Positions 42,414 through 54,155 of a stretch of DNA of 64,000 nucleotides are shown here, piece by piece. Each line of letters begins with the position of its first letter. Position 1 is the stretch's first letter. Under the pieces are notes generated by a model. The model was not told where the DNA came from and made no database searches. It was given only the letters and a program-made list of their open reading frames with translations. Made by a program: the position numbers and the translations under genes. The DNA lies in the NCBI GenBank assembly GCA_032117595.1, contig JAULYZ010000087.1, positions 1 to 64,000 of the forward strand, in the 5' to 3' direction. Source of the stretch: WLJO01 sp032117595 (GTDB lineage Bacteria > Actinomycetota > Acidimicrobiia > Acidimicrobiales > Ilumatobacteraceae).

Positions 42414-44627
42414 GTGGCAACCGTCGACCGTGTGCTGCCGTGGCGCCGGAGCGCGCCGAGTTCGGCTGATGAACTCGCCCCGATTCTCGTCCCATTCCGG
42501 CAGCGCCACCCCAAGGCAAATGTCGGACTCGTCCAGCGCGCCTACGAGGTGGCAGCGCAGGCGCACCTGAATCAGCGCCGACTCACGGGCGAGAGTTACA
42601 TCAACCACCCCATCCAGGTCGCCAAGATCGTTGCGGAGATCGGCCTCGACGATGTCTCGCTCGCTGCAGCGCTGCTCCACGACTCGGTCGAGGACACCGA
42701 CCTGACACTCGCCGATGTGGAGGGGGAGTTCGGCTCCGAGGTTGCCGATCTCGTCGATGGCCTCACCAAGCTGGACCGGATTCATTTCGATTCCAAGGAG
42801 GCGCAGCAGGCCGCCACGATGCGCAAGATGCTCGTGGCGATTGCCCGCGACCTCCGGGTGCTCATCATCAAGCTTGCGGACCGGCTCCACAACATGCGAA
42901 CCCTTGCGGGAATGTCTGCCGAGAAGCAGCGCAGAATCGCGCAGGAGACCCTCGACATCTATGCGCCGCTCGCCAACCGACTGGGTATGGAAGAGCTCAA
43001 GACCCAATTGGAGGAGTTGTCCTTCGCGGCGCTCTACCCGAAGCGCTTCGCCGAGCTCGACCATCTGGTCTCGACGCGCACCCCGGGGCGAGAGGTGTAT
43101 CTCGCCAAGGCTGTCGCGGAGATCAACGCCCGGCTCGGCGACCTGAAGATCCCTGCCGACGTACGCGGACGTCCGAAGCAGCTCTGGAGCATCTACGAGA
43201 AGATGGTCCACAAGAGCAAGGAGTTCGAGGAGATCTTCGACCTCGTCGCCATCCGTATCGTCGTCGACTCGGTCAAGGACTGTTACGCCGCGCTGGGCTG
43301 CATCCATGGGATGTGGAGACCGGTGGTGGGGCGTTTCAAGGATTACATCGCGATGCCCAAGTTCAACCTCTATCAGTCGCTTCACACAACGGTGGTCGAC
43401 CACGAGGGAAAGACCATCGAGGTGCAGATCCGCAGCAAGGAGATGCACCAGCGCGCCGAGTGGGGCGTCGCTGCGCACTGGGCCTACAAGCAGAATGCTC
43501 CGGCCGGCGACATGGACTGGCTGAACCGGATCATCGACTGGCAGGACGACTCCTCGGATCCGGCCCAGTTCATGGAGCAGTTGAAGATCGACCTCGAGCC
43601 CGACGAGGTGTTCGTGTTCACCCCTAAGGGGAAGGTGGTGTCGCTGCCCACTGGGGCGACCCCGATCGATTTCGCGTACGCCGTGCATACCGAGGTTGGG
43701 CACGCGTGCATCGGGGCGCGTGTGAACGGCCGCCTCGCCCCACTCGACTACCGGCTCCGCTCCGGCGAGACGTGTGAGATCTTCACCTCGAAGGTGGAGG
43801 GCGCTGGGCCGTCGCAGGACTGGCTGCAGATCGTTGCCTCGCCCCGTTCTCGCCACAAGATCCGTCAGTGGTTCTCCCGTGAACGGCGCGACGACATGCT
43901 CGAGGCCGGCCGGGAAGCCTTCGTGAAGGAACTCCGGCGGCTCGACCTCCCCGTGGCGCGGACGCTCGATGGTGATGCGCTGACTCGTCTTGCGGAGGAC
44001 GCCAATTATGGAGACGTCGAGTCGCTGTTCGTCGGGATCGGGGAGGGCCATGTCTCAGCACGCGGTATTGCCCAACAACTCCACCGGGCACTGGTCGAGG
44101 AGACCGAAGAGTTCGCCCCAACCACGGTCACCAAGCCACGCAGTACGCGTCCCGGTGGCAACCGGGTAGGGATCCACGTCGAGGGGTTCGACGATGTGCT
44201 CGTCCGTCTCTCGAAGTGCTGCACGCCCGTGCCCGGTGATCCGATCCTCGGGTTCGTCACCCGCGGGCGCGGTGTCTCGGTGCACCGGGCCGACTGCGCG
44301 AACGCCGTCTCGCTCGCAGGGGGCCAGCCCGCCCGCCTGATCGAGGTGGAATGGGACCGTGAGTCGACCGGAGCGGAGTTCCGCGCGGCTGTCGAGGTGG
44401 TGGCTCTCGACCGCACACGCCTTCTGCGGGACGTTGCGAATACGCTCTCGGACCAGCACGTGAACATCGTCGCCTGCTCCACGCACACCGGCTCCGACCG
44501 TGTTGCAAAGATGCGGTTCGAGTTCGAACTCGCCGACCCGGCTCACCTCGAGATGGTGTTGCGAACCATCAGGAAGATCGACGGGGTGTACGAGGCGTAT
44601 CGGCAGCTCCCCGGTGCGGGCCGCTGA
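42414..44627 (+). CDS. rel: Bifunctional (p)ppGpp synthetase/hydrolase (Rel/RSH)
   Basis: 737 residues. Stringent-response enzyme. Order: HD hydrolase domain (HPIQVAKIVAEIG, LLHDSVEDTDLT) with the metal-binding His-Asp intact; synthetase domain with RFKDYIAMPKFNLYQSLHTT; TGS domain (GKVVSLPTGATPIDFAYAVH); and a C-terminal ACT domain (VVALDRTRLLRDVANTLSDQ). The RFKD form of the synthetase loop and the intact HD motif point to a bifunctional enzyme. The substrate stretch MPKFNLYQ is slightly different from the more common MPKxNGYQ. Starts at GTG 42414. Confidence 0.95.
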   Translation: MATVDRVLPWRRSAPSSADELAPILVPFRQRHPKANVGLVQRAYEVAAQAHLNQRRLTGESYINHPIQVAKIVAEIGLDDVSLAAALLHDSVEDTDLTLADVEGEFGSEVADLVDGLTKLDRIHFDSKEAQQAATMRKMLVAIARDLRVLIIKLADRLHNMRTLAGMSAEKQRRIAQETLDIYAPLANRLGMEELKTQLEELSFAALYPKRFAELDHLVSTRTPGREVYLAKAVAEINARLGDLKIPADVRGRPKQLWSIYEKMVHKSKEFEEIFDLVAIRIVVDSVKDCYAALGCIHGMWRPVVGRFKDYIAMPKFNLYQSLHTTVVDHEGKTIEVQIRSKEMHQRAEWGVAAHWAYKQNAPAGDMDWLNRIIDWQDDSSDPAQFMEQLKIDLEPDEVFVFTPKGKVVSLPTGATPIDFAYAVHTEVGHACIGARVNGRLAPLDYRLRSGETCEIFTSKVEGAGPSQDWLQIVASPRSRHKIRQWFSRERRDDMLEAGREAFVKELRRLDLPVARTLDGDALTRLAEDANYGDVESLFVGIGEGHVSARGIAQQLHRALVEETEEFAPTTVTKPRSTRPGGNRVGIHVEGFDDVLVRLSKCCTPVPGDPILGFVTRGRGVSVHRADCANAVSLAGGQPARLIEVEWDRESTGAEFRAAVEVVALDRTRLLRDVANTLSDQHVNIVACSTHTGSDRVAKMRFEFELADPAHLEMVLRTIRKIDGVYEAYRQLPGAGR

Positions 44628-44664
44628 GCCCGACGGGGTAGCCCGGCCCAAAGTGCCGATCCGG

Positions 44665-44670
44665 TAGCCT
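44665..44670 (+). promoter_or_regulatory. -10 element TAGCCT, leaderless
   Basis: Ends 8 nt before GTG 44679 of hisS, in the 51-nt gap after rel. Confidence 0.5.
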
Positions 44671-44678
44671 CGTCGATC

Positions 44679-45943
44679 GTGCCCGAGTTCCAGACCAGTC
44701 CGGGGACGCGCGACATCCTTGCGCCCGAGAGCGCACGGTGGCGGCGCCTTGTCTCGGTATTCGCCGAGGTGGTCGAGTCCGCCGGTTTCGGTCAGATCAT
44801 CCCGCCGATGTTCGAGGACCTCGGTGTTTTCCTCCGGATCGGCGAGGCCACCGAGATCGTCACCAAGGAGATGTACGACTTCGAGGACAAAGGTGGGCGG
44901 CGGGTCGCGCTGCGCCCGGAGATGACGGCCGGTGTGGTGAGGGCCTTTGTCCAGCACCGCCCGGTGACGCCCTGGAAGGCGTGGTACGCAGGACCCAACT
45001 TCCGGTACGAGAAAGCGCAGCAGGGTCGTTACCGCCAGTTCGATCAGGTAGGTGTCGAGGTGCTCGGTGTCGACGACCCGCACCTGGACGCCGAGGTGAT
45101 CTCGCTCGCTTGGGAGTTCTACGGTCGGCTCGGTCTCTCCCAGGTGCGGATCCTCGTGAACTCCCTCGGGGAGCCGGACGACCGGGCGAAGTACGTCGAC
45201 GCGCTCCGGGCCTACTTCGAGTCGAATCTCGACTCACTCTCTCCCGAGAGTCGCCTGACCCTGGCGCGCAACCCACTGCGTGTCCTCGACTCCAAGCGGG
45301 AGGCCGATCGAGACGTGGTGGCAGGGGCGCCACTCATCGGTGAGTTCTACTCAGCAGCAGCAGCAGAACACTTTGCCTCGGTGCTGTCGGCGCTCGACCG
45401 GCTCGGTGTGCCGTACGAGGTTCGTCCGTCGCTCGTTCGTGGTCTCGACTACTACCGGCGCACCACGTTCGAGTTCGTGGGTGGCGCTCTCGAGGCGTCG
45501 CAGAACGCCGTGGGCGGAGGCGGTCGGTACGACGGTCTCGCTGAGGACCTCGGCGGTCCCCGTACCCCCGGTGTGGGGTTTGCGCTGGGCGTCGACCGGA
45601 CTCTCCTCGAGTGCGATGCCGAGGGCGTCTTCGCCCCGCCGGCAAGGGCAGTGAGCGTCTTCGTCGTCGACGTCACCGGTGGGCTCGAGGCGCTCGGTCT
45701 CGTGAACGAGCTCCGTTCGCACGGGATTGCGGCTGACCGCGCGTACGAACAGCGGAGCATGAAGAGCCAGATGAAGGCCGCTGACCGTTCCGGTGCGACG
45801 TATGCGCTCATCGTCGGTGATGACGAGCTGCTAGCCGGTACCGTCGTCGTGCGCCAGCTCGTGGGACGGATCGGCGACGACCGGTCCCAGTACAGCGTCC
45901 AGCGATCCGAGATTGTCCCCACCATCAAGCGAGCACTCGAACC

Positions 45944-45947
<4 letters not shown>
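44679..45947 (+). CDS. hisS: Histidyl-tRNA synthetase
   Basis: 422 residues, class II. Motif 1 region SAGFGQIIPPMFEDL, motif 2 KAWYAGPNFRYEKAQQGRYR then QFDQVGVEVLG, histidine-binding VRGLDYYRRTTFEF, motif 3 TPGVGFALGVDRTLL, and a C-terminal anticodon domain with YEQRSMKSQMKAADRSGA. GTG start follows the -10 position. Overlaps aspS by ATGA. Confidence 0.96.
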
Positions 45948-47689
<1,742 letters not shown>

Positions 47690-47707
47690 GCCGGCGGGCC
47701 GCTGACG

Positions 47708-49072
47708 ATGGAACCCCAGCGGAACGATCTCTTCAGTGCCGCTGCGGCAGAACTACTTCGTTCACGCGCCCCACTCGCCGCCCGGATGAGGCCACGATCG
47801 CTCGACGATGTGGTGGGGCAGGAGCACCTCATCGGCCCGGGTCGACCCCTACGGCGTCTCGTGGAGCTCGACCGGCTGACGTCGTCGATCCTGTGGGGTC
47901 CTCCGGGGACCGGCAAGACGACCTTGGCGCTGGTCATCGCGCAGAGCACCGAGCGGTCCTTTGAACAGCTTTCGGCGGTGACAGCCGGTGTCCGCGACGT
48001 GCGCGAGGTCATCGAACGGGCGCGCGCCCGCCTGGGCGAGCAGGGCCGCCGCACCATTCTCTTTCTCGATGAGGTGCACCGCTTCAACACTGCGCAGCAG
48101 GACGCGCTGCTGCCCGCAGTGGAGGACGGGACGCTGACGCTCATCGGCGCAACGACGGAGAACCCGTTCTTCGAGGTGAACCCGCCGCTGCGGAGTCGTT
48201 CCACACTGTTCCGTCTGGAGCCGCTCGATGCCGTAGCCACAGAGCGTCTGGTGCGCCGTGGGCTCGAGGTCGAAGGGGTCGGGGCCGACGACGATGCTGT
48301 CGAGATGTTGGTCATGCGCGCTGGAGGCGATGGCCGCCAGGTGCTCACGGCTCTCGAAGTGGCGTGTGCGCTCGCCGGTGGCTCCCGCGTCGTGCTGGCC
48401 CATGTCGAGGCGGCCCTCGGGACCTCCGCACTCCGGTACGGACGAGACGATCACTACGACGTCGCCAGCGCGTTCATCAAGTCGATGCGTGGAAGCGATC
48501 CCGATGCCGCAGTGCATTGGTTGGCCCGGATGCTCGAGGCGGGGGAGGACCCCCGATTCATCGCCCGTCGGATGGTGATCTTCGCAAGCGAGGACATCGG
48601 CCGTGCCGACCCGATGTCGCTGCTCGTGGCGGTCGCTGCCTCGCAGGCTCTCGATCTCGTGGGATTGCCCGAGGCGCAGTTGAACCTGTCCCAAGCGTGC
48701 ATCCATCTGGCCCTTGCCCCGAAGAGCAATCGAGCGGCTGCTGCGATCTGGCAGGCCCGTGCGGATGTGGCGAGTGGTGAAATCGGCGAAGTACCGGCTC
48801 ATCTTCGGGACACCCATTACTCCGGGGCACAGACCCTCGGACACGGAGTCGGGTACCGTTATCCGCACGACGATCCAGCGGCGGTCGGGCAGCAGTACCT
48901 CCCCGACGTCCTCCTGGGCCGGAGGTATTACGTGCCGGGTCCGAACGGAGAGGAGGCCGACGTGACGCACCACCAGGGGGCTGAGCCCCGTGGATCCCGC
49001 ACCCGTAGGGCTGCAGATGTCCGTGACGAGGCAGGCGTGCGAGGCAGCTCAGACCCCGGGGACCAGCAATGA
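47708..49072 (+). CDS. rarA: Replication-associated AAA ATPase RarA/MgsA
   Basis: 454 residues. Acts at stalled forks with clamp-loader-like architecture. RPRSLDDVVGQEHLIGPG at the start, Walker A WGPPGTGKTTLALVIA, Walker B ILFLDEVHRFNTAQQD, sensor 1 LIGATTENPFFEVNPPLRSR, then FIARRMVIFASEDIGRADP and YRYPHDDP in the C-terminal tetramerisation half. In actinobacteria it usually lies between aspS and alaS, as here. The next gene overlaps by ATGA. Confidence 0.95.
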   Translation: MEPQRNDLFSAAAAELLRSRAPLAARMRPRSLDDVVGQEHLIGPGRPLRRLVELDRLTSSILWGPPGTGKTTLALVIAQSTERSFEQLSAVTAGVRDVREVIERARARLGEQGRRTILFLDEVHRFNTAQQDALLPAVEDGTLTLIGATTENPFFEVNPPLRSRSTLFRLEPLDAVATERLVRRGLEVEGVGADDDAVEMLVMRAGGDGRQVLTALEVACALAGGSRVVLAHVEAALGTSALRYGRDDHYDVASAFIKSMRGSDPDAAVHWLARMLEAGEDPRFIARRMVIFASEDIGRADPMSLLVAVAASQALDLVGLPEAQLNLSQACIHLALAPKSNRAAAAIWQARADVASGEIGEVPAHLRDTHYSGAQTLGHGVGYRYPHDDPAAVGQQYLPDVLLGRRYYVPGPNGEEADVTHHQGAEPRGSRTRRAADVRDEAGVRGSSDPGDQQ

Positions 49073-49515
49073 GCGCCGGTCAGCTTGCGGTCGTCCTCGC
49101 CGCAGTCCTCTGCTCGCTCGGCTTTGCCGCCCTCGTCGTGGTGCTCGTGCGGGTACTCGACGCCCTTCGCTCGGTGGAGCGCGAGGTGAACCGTCTTCGC
49201 GCCGAGACATTGCCGCTGCTCGACGAACTTCGTCATGCTGCCGGTGAAGCCCGTGAGACGGTGGACCGGGCGCGCGAGGATCTCGAGCGGTTCGACCGTG
49301 TCCTGGGATCCGCCGAGTCGATCAGCGACGCTGTCTCGGGAAGTTCGCGCCTCGTGAGAAGCGCGCTGAGCACCCCGGTGATCAAGACCGTGGCGTTTGC
49401 GAGTGGCACTGCCGAAGGTGTTCGTCGTTTCCGCCGCAAGGGACCCGGCGTACCCGAACTGCAAGTGAGCGACGCTCGGCGGCGCGGACTGAGAAGGAGG
49501 GGCGGCGCGTCATGA
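49069..49515 (+). CDS. DUF948-like membrane-anchored coiled-coil protein
   Basis: 148 residues. One N-terminal helix (about 6-28) and a helical region with long heptads (LRSVEREVNRLRAETLPLLDEL, then AREDLERFDRVLGSAESI; each shown in part), typical of the DUF948 family found upstream of alaS in actinobacteria. The tail is Arg-rich. Function unknown. It overlaps rarA and the next gene by ATGA at both ends, so it is translated as part of that unit. Confidence 0.82.
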   Translation: MSAGQLAVVLAAVLCSLGFAALVVVLVRVLDALRSVEREVNRLRAETLPLLDELRHAAGEARETVDRAREDLERFDRVLGSAESISDAVSGSSRLVRSALSTPVIKTVAFASGTAEGVRRFRRKGPGVPELQVSDARRRGLRRRGGAS

Positions 49516-49838
49516 TCAAACGTCTCACTTGGTTCGCCAGCGGAGTCGTTGCCGGTATCGCTGCGATGCGCATGGCCCGCCGCAAGGTCCGCCAGACCGC
49601 AGACGCAATGAAGCCGGTGAACATCGCACGTGGGGCAGCCGATCGAGCACGGACACGCGCGCGCGATCTTGCCGACGCCGTCCGGGGCGCCCGCACTGCG
49701 ATGCACGACCGGGAAACCGAGTTGCGGTCACAGCACGGCATGGATCGTGCGGCAGCGGCGCGACTTCCGGTTGAACCGGGACGTGTGGTGCCCCTGCGGC
49801 CGCGGGAGCGGCGGGAGAGGCGAGCCCCGGGGCTCTAA
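49512..49838 (+). CDS. Small membrane-associated basic protein upstream of alaS
   Basis: 108 residues. A short hydrophobic segment (LTWFASGVVAGIAAMRM) followed by a basic helical region (RRKVRQTADAMKPVNIARGA) and an Arg/Pro-rich tail. It fits the DUF6167-type proteins that lie between the DUF948 gene and alaS in actinobacteria. Function unknown. GAAGGAGGGG precedes the ATG and overlaps the previous stop. Confidence 0.78.
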   Translation: MIKRLTWFASGVVAGIAAMRMARRKVRQTADAMKPVNIARGAADRARTRARDLADAVRGARTAMHDRETELRSQHGMDRAAAARLPVEPGRVVPLRPRERRERRAPGL

Positions 49839-49866
49839 TTGCCCACGCCTGCGGGCGGTCTCGTCG

Positions 49867-49872
49867 TAGGCT
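49867..49872 (+). promoter_or_regulatory. -10 element TAGGCT, near-leaderless
   Basis: Ends 9 nt before ATG 49882 of alaS. A GGGAGG lies inside the gap, but only 3 nt from the ATG, too close for a normal ribosome site. Confidence 0.45.
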
Positions 49873-49881
49873 GGGAGGCCC

Positions 49882-52500
49882 ATGCCTCGACCGCCGATCC
49901 GCACTGCGAACGACCTCCGGAATGCATGGACGTCGTTCTTCGCCGACAAGGGACACTCCGTGGTGCCCTCGGCGAGCCTGATCCCCCACGACCCGACCGT
50001 GCTGTTCACCGTGGCCGGGATGGTGCCGTTCAAGTCGTACTTCACCGGGGACGAGGCATCGCCATACCGCCGGGCCGCAAGTGTGCAGAAGTGCGCGCGA
50101 GCGGGCGGCAAGCACAACGATCTCGATGACGTCGGCCGCACCAAGCGCCACCTCGTCTTTTTCGAGATGCTCGGCAACTTCAGTTTTGGTGACTACTTCA
50201 AGGCTGAGGCCATCCCGTGGAGTTGGGAGCTCGTCACCGAGGTGTTCGGTTTTGACGGAGACCGCATCTGGGTCACTGTCCACACGAGCGACGATGAGGC
50301 TGAGCAGATCTGGCACGAGGTCGTCGGCGTGCCGATGGACCGGATCCAGCGCCTCGGCGACAAGGACAACTTCTGGCAGATGGGCGATACCGGCCCCTGC
50401 GGTCCGTGCACCGAACTGCACATCGACCGCGGACCGGCCTTCGGCCCAGAGGGTGGGCCACTCCACGATCCACACGGCGATCGGTACATGGAGTTCTGGA
50501 ACCTCGTCTTCATGCAGTTCAATCAGGCGCCAGACGGCTCTCGCACTCCGTTGCCCAAGCCGTCTATCGATACCGGTGCGGGTCTCGAGCGCATCCTGAC
50601 GCTCATCCAGGGCGAGGACGCGGTTTGGGACACCGATCTCATGCGGCCGCTCATCGAGCAGGCGTCGTCGCTCACCGGCAAGCGCTACATCGTCGGTGAC
50701 TACGAGGACCGGAATTCTTTCGGGCTCCGCGTGCTCGCCGAGCATGCGCGCTCGGGGGCGATGCTCGTGAACGATGGGGTGCTCCCGTCGAACGAGAACC
50801 GTGGCTACGTACTGCGCCGCATCCTGCGGCGCGCGATTCGTTTTGCCTATCTCCTCGGTGCCGACCGCCTGGTGATGCCGTCACTCGCCGGCACGGCGGT
50901 AGACGTGATGGCTGACGCCTACCCCGACCTCCGCAAGAATCGTGATTTCATCCTCAACGTCATCACGCGGGAGGAGGAGGCATTCCGGCGGACGCTTCGG
51001 AATGGCTTGTCGATTCTCGACAAGGAACTGGCCGACGGTGCCACGACGATCAGCGGCGCAACTGCGTTCATGCTGCACGACACCTATGGATTTCCGCTGG
51101 AGGTCACGACTGAGGTCACCGCCGAACGCGGTGTCGAGGTGGACCGCGCTGGATTCGACACCGAGATGGAGCGCCAGCGTGAGCGTGCCAAGTCAGCGCG
51201 CCGCGCCGGGGCCCAGGGCGAGGGTCGGCTCGAGGACTATCGGTCGGTGATGGAGCAGTTCGGGACGACGGAGTTCCTCGGGTATTCGGAAGACACCTGT
51301 GAGGCGCGCGTGCTCGCCGTGCTGCCACTCGCCGACGACGGCGAGGTGGAGGTGTTCCTCGACCGAACACCGTTCTACGCCGAGAGCGGCGGCCAGATGG
51401 GTGACACCGGAACCATCAGCACCGAGACCGGGACCGTGGCCGTGAGCGACACCAGCTTTGCCATCCCGGGGTTGCGCCGTCACTCCGGGCGAATCGTGTC
51501 GGGATTTATCGATGCTGGTCAAGTTGCCCAGGCACAGATCGACAACGAGCGACGCGCAGCGATCCGTCGCAACCATACGGGTACCCACGTGCTGCACTGG
51601 GCGCTGCGCGAGGTGCTCGGCGATCACGTGAAACAGCAGGGCTCCCTCGTGGCGCCCGATCGCCTTCGATTCGACTTCAGCCATTTCCAGGCGGTATCAG
51701 CAGACGAGATCGAGCAGATCGAGCGTCTCGCCAATGCCGAGGTGTTGGCCAACGAGCCGGTGCGCGCCTACGAGACCACCAAGGACGAGGCCGCCGCCAT
51801 GGGGGCGATTGCGTTCTTCGGCGACAAGTATGGCGACATCGTGCGGGTGCTCGAGGCAGGGCGCAACAGCATGGAGTTGTGCGGTGGTACGCACGTGCGC
51901 GCCACCGGCGACATCGGCACCATCAAGATCGTGAGTGAGGGCTCGATCGCATCGGGCGTGCGCCGCATCGAGGCAGTGACCGGGGCCCACAGCGTGGTAC
52001 TGCTCCAGCAGGAGAGTCGGGCGCTCGCCGACGCAGCGCGACTCGTCGGTACGCGCACCGACGAGTTGGTGGTGGGTATTCAGCGCAAGCTCGACGAGAT
52101 CAAGGCACTTCAGGACGAGCTGAAGCAGTTGCGTGCGTCCGCAGCAGTGGGCCGCGCCAATGAGTTGGTTGGCTCGGCGGTCGACGGCGTTCTGGTGTCA
52201 CGAGTCGACGGCCTTGCACAGGCCGATCTTCGCGACCTGGCTGTTGCTGTGCGCCAGGCCGGAGTCGGCATCGTTGTCCTGATCGGCGAGACCGACTCAG
52301 GTGGTGTTGCACTGACCGCTGCCGTCACCAAGGAGAGCGGGTTGAACGCAGGCGACCTCGTGAAGGACGCCGCTCGTGCCGTTGGCGGTGGCGGCGGGGG
52401 TCGTGGCGACATCGCAGTGGCGGGTGGCAAGGATCCGACCGGGATCGATGCGGCGCTCGACGCCGCCCGAGCTGCGGTCCAGTCGTTGCGGAGCCGCTGA
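49882..52500 (+). CDS. alaS: Alanyl-tRNA synthetase
   Basis: 872 residues, full length. Class II core (FTVAGMVPFKSYFTGDE, CARAGGKHNDLDDVGRT, MEFWNLVFMQF, TGAGLERILTLIQG), tRNA-recognition helices, editing domain with HTGTHVLHWALREVLG and the zinc-binding ELCGGTHVRATGDIG, then a DHHA1-type C-terminal domain with a run of six glycines near residue 833. Editing residues look intact, so it should clear Ser- and Gly-tRNA-Ala. Confidence 0.97.
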   Translation: MPRPPIRTANDLRNAWTSFFADKGHSVVPSASLIPHDPTVLFTVAGMVPFKSYFTGDEASPYRRAASVQKCARAGGKHNDLDDVGRTKRHLVFFEMLGNFSFGDYFKAEAIPWSWELVTEVFGFDGDRIWVTVHTSDDEAEQIWHEVVGVPMDRIQRLGDKDNFWQMGDTGPCGPCTELHIDRGPAFGPEGGPLHDPHGDRYMEFWNLVFMQFNQAPDGSRTPLPKPSIDTGAGLERILTLIQGEDAVWDTDLMRPLIEQASSLTGKRYIVGDYEDRNSFGLRVLAEHARSGAMLVNDGVLPSNENRGYVLRRILRRAIRFAYLLGADRLVMPSLAGTAVDVMADAYPDLRKNRDFILNVITREEEAFRRTLRNGLSILDKELADGATTISGATAFMLHDTYGFPLEVTTEVTAERGVEVDRAGFDTEMERQRERAKSARRAGAQGEGRLEDYRSVMEQFGTTEFLGYSEDTCEARVLAVLPLADDGEVEVFLDRTPFYAESGGQMGDTGTISTETGTVAVSDTSFAIPGLRRHSGRIVSGFIDAGQVAQAQIDNERRAAIRRNHTGTHVLHWALREVLGDHVKQQGSLVAPDRLRFDFSHFQAVSADEIEQIERLANAEVLANEPVRAYETTKDEAAAMGAIAFFGDKYGDIVRVLEAGRNSMELCGGTHVRATGDIGTIKIVSEGSIASGVRRIEAVTGAHSVVLLQQESRALADAARLVGTRTDELVVGIQRKLDEIKALQDELKQLRASAAVGRANELVGSAVDGVLVSRVDGLAQADLRDLAVAVRQAGVGIVVLIGETDSGGVALTAAVTKESGLNAGDLVKDAARAVGGGGGGRGDIAVAGGKDPTGIDAALDAARAAVQSLRSR

Positions 52501-52503
52501 CCG

Positions 52504-52956
52504 GTGTCGGCGGGGCGGTTGCGGGTGATGGGCCTCGATCTGGGGTCCAAGCGTGTGGGTGTCGCCCTCTCCGATTCCAGCGCAACGATCGCTACGCCCT
52601 TCACGGTGCTTCAGCGGAGCCGCTCGCAGACAGAGGATCACCGCGCCATCTCGCGCCTCGTGGCCGACGAGGAGGTCGATGTGGTGGTTGTCGGGCTACC
52701 CCTCAGCCTCGATGGTTCCCATGGGCCTGCTGCGCGGGCTGCCGTCGCCGAGGCCGAGGCCTTGGCTACCGTCCTGAACGTGCCCGTGGAGACCTACGAC
52801 GAGCGGCTGACCACCGTGACTGCGGATCAGGCGCTGATGCAGGCGAACATGCGCGCCCAGGCGCGCCGACGGGTGGTCGACAAGGTCGCAGCGGCCGTGA
52901 TGCTCCAGTCGTGGTTGGACCGTCGCCGGTCCGCAGCCGGGGGGACCGAGCAGTGA
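52504..52956 (+). CDS. ruvX: Putative Holliday junction resolvase / pre-16S rRNA nuclease (YqgF)
   Basis: 150 residues, RNase H fold. VMGLDLGSKRVGVALSD holds the first catalytic Asp, VVVVGLPLSLDGSHGPAA the second conserved region, and VVDKVAAAVMLQSWL the third Asp. Involved in 16S rRNA 5' maturation in E. coli. GTG 52504 is 3 nt after alaS. mltG overlaps the end by GTGA, the usual alaS-ruvX-mltG order. Confidence 0.93.
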   Translation: MSAGRLRVMGLDLGSKRVGVALSDSSATIATPFTVLQRSRSQTEDHRAISRLVADEEVDVVVVGLPLSLDGSHGPAARAAVAEAEALATVLNVPVETYDERLTTVTADQALMQANMRAQARRRVVDKVAAAVMLQSWLDRRRSAAGGTEQ

Positions 52957-54155
52957 CCGACCTCGACGAGCCCGGGCTCTGGAGCCCGCAGTCACGTACG
53001 AACTCGCCGTGGCACGACGACGGCTGGGACGACCCGGCGGCCCTCACACCGCGCCAGACCGCCCGGGCTCCAGCGCGTTCGCGTGTGCTGCGGTGGGTAC
53101 TGCTGGGTGTTTCGATGCTGATCGTGGTGGCAGCGTCGGTGGGTGGTCTGGTTGGTTGGTGGCTGATCCGGCAGGTGAACCCGCCGGGCGGGGTGGGCGA
53201 GGCAAGGAACTTTGTGGTGCAGGAGAGCGACGACCTCGTGTCGCTCTCGACGCGCCTCAAAGCCGAGGGATTCATCACTCACTCGGGCGTGTTCCAGTGG
53301 TACGTGAAGCGGCAGGACGAGATCGACTTCGTCCCCGGCTATTACACACTCCGGCCACGCGACACCATGGGCAACATCGCAGCAGCGCTGCGCACCCCGC
53401 CGAACGCCACCTTCACCACGGTGACGTTCCCCGAAGGATTCACCCTCGCCCAGATCGCACAGCGGCTCGAGCGGAGGGTGCAGCGGATCGCGGCGACCGA
53501 GGTGCTTGCGGCATCCCGGTCGAACGAGGTGCTCTCCGAGTACCGGCCAGCAGGAACCGTGTCACTCGAAGGCCTGCTCTTCCCCGACACGTACCAGGTC
53601 TCGAACGCCGAGACAGCCCTGCAGGTGGTGCAACGCATGGTCCGCCTCATGGAACGAGTTGGCCGACAGGAGGGTCTCGACGACCCGCTGAAGCGGAACG
53701 GTCGCACGCCGTACGAAATCCTCATCGTTGCTTCGTTGATCGAGCGCGAAGCCAAGACCGAGGACGATCGCCCGAAGATTGCCCGTGTCATCTACAACCG
53801 ACTGGCGCTCGGCATGACACTCGACATCGATGCTGCGTTGTACTACGGCAACGATCCGGCGACTCCATTCTCCGAGCTGAAGGCGCGGGACACTGCGTAC
53901 AACCTGTACCGACGCACCGGTCTGCCGCCAACGCCCATCGCCAATCCGGGCCGTGCCTCGATCCGCGCCGCCCTCAATCCCTCGGTCGATCCGCCCCCCG
54001 GGGACCCGATCTGTCGCGAGCTTCCGGACCCCACGGCATGTCGGTACCTGTACTACGTGTTGACCGACCGAGCGGGGAACCACGCTTTCGCTGCCACTCT
54101 CGAACAGCATGAGCGCAATGTGGAGGCGGCGCGCTCGGCGGGGGTGCTGCCATGA
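52953..54155 (+). CDS. mltG: Endolytic murein transglycosylase MltG
   Basis: 400 residues. Cytoplasmic tail (1-44), one transmembrane helix (about 48-70), a LysM-like region (VQESDDLVSLSTRLKAEGFI) and the YceG catalytic domain with the active-site Glu in ASLIEREAKTEDDRPKIARV, then YNRLALGMTLDIDAALYYG and TPIANPGRASIRAALNP. Cuts nascent glycan strands and sets their length. GTG 52953 overlaps ruvX and ATGA overlaps aroE. Confidence 0.94.
   Translation: MTDLDEPGLWSPQSRTNSPWHDDGWDDPAALTPRQTARAPARSRVLRWVLLGVSMLIVVAASVGGLVGWWLIRQVNPPGGVGEARNFVVQESDDLVSLSTRLKAEGFITHSGVFQWYVKRQDEIDFVPGYYTLRPRDTMGNIAAALRTPPNATFTTVTFPEGFTLAQIAQRLERRVQRIAATEVLAASRSNEVLSEYRPAGTVSLEGLLFPDTYQVSNAETALQVVQRMVRLMERVGRQEGLDDPLKRNGRTPYEILIVASLIEREAKTEDDRPKIARVIYNRLALGMTLDIDAALYYGNDPATPFSELKARDTAYNLYRRTGLPPTPIANPGRASIRAALNPSVDPPPGDPICRELPDPTACRYLYYVLTDRAGNHAFAATLEQHERNVEAARSAGVLP

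Noticed and set aside
40362..44051. Very long minus-strand open frame (1229 codons) across secD, secF, apt and rel
   Set aside because: It lies opposite four well-recognised genes; high GC removes stops from the opposite strand. Its translation is rich in His/Arg/Asp and shows no domain.
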